From Candidatus Cryptobacteroides faecihippi (GTDB lineage: Bacteria > Bacteroidota > Bacteroidia > Bacteroidales > UBA932), in contig JAGHSC010000228.1 in NCBI GenBank assembly GCA_018066065.1, positions 1 through 8,011 on the forward strand: a stretch of 8,011 bases of DNA, in the 5' to 3' direction. Made by a program: the position numbers and the translations under genes. This document shows positions 6,449-8,011 of the stretch, one piece after another. The notes below the pieces were generated by a model. That model was given only the letters and a program-made list of their open reading frames with translations, was not told the DNA's origin and searched no databases. The stretch's first letter is position 1, and every line of letters starts with the position of its first letter.

Positions 6449-8011
6449 GAACAACAGCAAGAGCCGCGATGGCGGCGTTGATCATGACAATGATTGGTTG
6501 CACACAGACAAAGGAAAACGGGGGCGCGTACATCGGCCCATCGGACATCAGGATCGAGGATGGCGTCATGACGCCTGAGACACTTCTGTCTTTCGGAAGG
6601 GTTTCAGACGCCCAGCTCTCCCCCGACGGAAGCAGGATCCTCTACGGAGTAAGCTACACCAGCGTGGAGCTGAACAAGAGCTGCCGCAATCTCTTCCTCT
6701 GCAACGAGGATGGAAGCGGCAAGGTACAGCTGACACACTACGCAAAGAGCGTCAGCAATGCAAGATGGTCCGCAGACGGGAAGAGCATCTACTTCCTGCA
6801 GGGAGGCCAGGTCTGGATGGCTCCCCTCACGGGAAACAAGCTTGGAAAGAAGGTCCAGCTCAGCGACGTACCTTCCGGAATCAGCGAGTTCAAGATCTCG
6901 CCGGATGAAGCCAACATCCTGTACATCAGCACAGTAAAGAACAAGAAGGTAGATCAGCCGTCAGACATTGACCCGAAGCTTGACAAGGCGCAGGCTTACG
7001 TGACCGAGGATCTCATGTACCGCCACTGGGACCATTGGGTAACCGAGACCCCGCGTACCTACGTCGCTCCGTTCGGAGGAGCAATGATAACTCCGGACAA
7101 CTCGTTCGACATCCTCGGCGAGGAGCCATACGAGCTGCCGACCGAGCCGTTCGGCGGTGCAGAGCAGCTTGACTGGGCTCCCGACGGAAGGCACATCGTC
7201 TACTCCTGCAGGAAGCACATGGGCAAGGAATATGCGTTCAGCACGAACTGCGGTATCTTCGTCTACGACATCGTCACAGGCCAGACCGTGACCATCAAGG
7301 GTGACGGTGGCTATGACACAGACCCTGTCTGGAGCCCTGACGGAAAGCACATTGCATGGATTTCCATGCCGCGCGACGGCTACGAGGCCGATGCACAGAG
7401 GATCCTCGTCTGTGACGTGGCTTCCTCCCAGGCAGAGGAAGGACAGAGCTTCGGAATGGAATTCAGCGGAATCCGCGAGCTTGCATCCGGACTGGACCGC
7501 GACAAGAGCGGCCTGTGCTGGAACCCTTCAAGCGATGGAATCGTCTTCTGCTCCCTCGACGGAGGTGTGGAGAAGCTTTTCTGCGTCAGCCTCGGAGACA
7601 ATCTCCGCCAGCTTACCTCCGATGATGAGAAATACGACTTCAGCGGCGTCAGCGCCGTCCTTGAGGACAATGGCGCAATGACCGTCTACGCAAGCAACAC
7701 CTGCCTCAACCGTCCGGCCGAGCTGATCAAGCTCACTGCCGGGGCAGAGGGCTTCGCCCAGTGGAGCCAGGTCACCGACGAGAACGGCCACATCCTCTCT
7801 CAGCTCGAGGAACCGACCAGCGAGAGTGTCATCGTCAAGACTGTCGACGGGAAGGACATGCAGTGCTGGGTGATGTATCCTCCGAAATTCGACCCTTCCA
7901 AGGTCTACCCAGCCGTCGAGATTGTGCTTGGAGGCCCTCAGGGCACAAACAGCCAGGGCTGGAGCTACAGATGGTGCTACCGACTGATGGCTCAGCAGGG
8001 CTACATCGTGA
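6445..8011 (+). CDS. S9-family (prolyl oligopeptidase-like) peptidase lipoprotein, 3' end cut by window edge
   Basis: A 522-residue N-terminal part of a serine peptidase of the DPP/acylaminoacyl-peptidase type. It begins MRTTARAAMAALIMTMIGC, a short basic, hydrophobic signal ending in a plausible lipobox (MIGC), so the protein is probably lipid-anchored at Cys19 and exported. The next region is a beta-propeller with recurring blade motifs: LSPDG (58-62), WSADG (108), ISPDE (151), WAPDG (244), WSPDG (296) and a weaker WNPSSDG (359). From about residue 465 the alpha/beta-hydrolase domain begins, with CWVMYPPKFDPSKVYPAVE and GGPQ (496-499), then WSYRWCYRLMAQQGYIV, typical of Bacteroidota S9 peptidases. 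The nucleophile serine (GxSxGG), Asp and His lie beyond 8011, so activity cannot be judged. The start overlaps the regulator's stop (ATGA), implying translational coupling. The lipobox has Met rather than the usual Leu at -3, so the anchoring call is moderate. Confidence 0.92.
   Translation, partial: MRTTARAAMAALIMTMIGCTQTKENGGAYIGPSDIRIEDGVMTPETLLSFGRVSDAQLSPDGSRILYGVSYTSVELNKSCRNLFLCNEDGSGKVQLTHYAKSVSNARWSADGKSIYFLQGGQVWMAPLTGNKLGKKVQLSDVPSGISEFKISPDEANILYISTVKNKKVDQPSDIDPKLDKAQAYVTEDLMYRHWDHWVTETPRTYVAPFGGAMITPDNSFDILGEEPYELPTEPFGGAEQLDWAPDGRHIVYSCRKHMGKEYAFSTNCGIFVYDIVTGQTVTIKGDGGYDTDPVWSPDGKHIAWISMPRDGYEADAQRILVCDVASSQAEEGQSFGMEFSGIRELASGLDRDKSGLCWNPSSDGIVFCSLDGGVEKLFCVSLGDNLRQLTSDDEKYDFSGVSAVLEDNGAMTVYASNTCLNRPAELIKLTAGAEGFAQWSQVTDENGHILSQLEEPTSESVIVKTVDGKDMQCWVMYPPKFDPSKVYPAVEIVLGGPQGTNSQGWSYRWCYRLMAQQGYIV

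Noticed and set aside
1..8011. CRISPR arrays, tRNA or rRNA genes, transposases, phage genes, toxin-antitoxin or defence systems
   Set aside because: Nearly all of the window is filled by the seven identified loci and their short gaps; no direct-repeat series, RNA-gene signature or mobile-element protein was seen.

Overview
This window holds seven protein-coding loci of ordinary bacterial housekeeping and cell-envelope type: RfbA (partial), RfbD, RecG, PdxA, RNase HI (frameshifted), a WYL-domain regulator and an S9-family peptidase lipoprotein (partial). I see no RNA gene, CRISPR array, insertion sequence or prophage. The organism is most likely a moderately GC-rich member of the Bacteroidota, probably Bacteroidales. 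The evidence is repeated TAnnTTTG promoter -7 boxes in every promoter-bearing intergenic gap, scarce Shine-Dalgarno sequences, and Bacteroidota-style RecG, PdxA, RNase HI and S9 peptidase proteins. I cannot name a genus.

Layout. Positions 1-1655 (minus strand) carry the end of a dTDP-L-rhamnose pathway operon, rfbD then rfbA, with rfbA running off the left edge. A 39-bp gap with two diverging -7 boxes separates rfbD from recG (1695-3812, plus). recG converges on pdxA (3834-4877, minus), which has its own promoter at 4902-4909. Next is rnhA (5426-4916, minus), which is split by a frameshift just before its third catalytic aspartate. A second compact divergent promoter region (5427-5494) contains two -7 boxes and a 19-bp near-perfect palindrome. 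It leads rightward into the WYL regulator (5495-6448), whose stop codon overlaps the start of the S9 peptidase lipoprotein (6445 to beyond 8011).

How the parts relate. RfbA and RfbD catalyse the first and last steps of dTDP-L-rhamnose synthesis for surface polysaccharide. RecG and RNase HI both act on branched or RNA-containing nucleic acid structures, including R-loops. PdxA makes a vitamin B6 precursor. The regulator and peptidase look translationally coupled.

Most worth a second look: the apparent 2-bp loss in rnhA; the operator-like palindrome upstream of the WYL gene; two divergent promoter pairs packed so tightly that RNA polymerase probably cannot occupy both members of a pair; and several -7 boxes so close to the start codon that leaderless mRNAs are predicted. 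I found no convincing previously undescribed multi-gene system.
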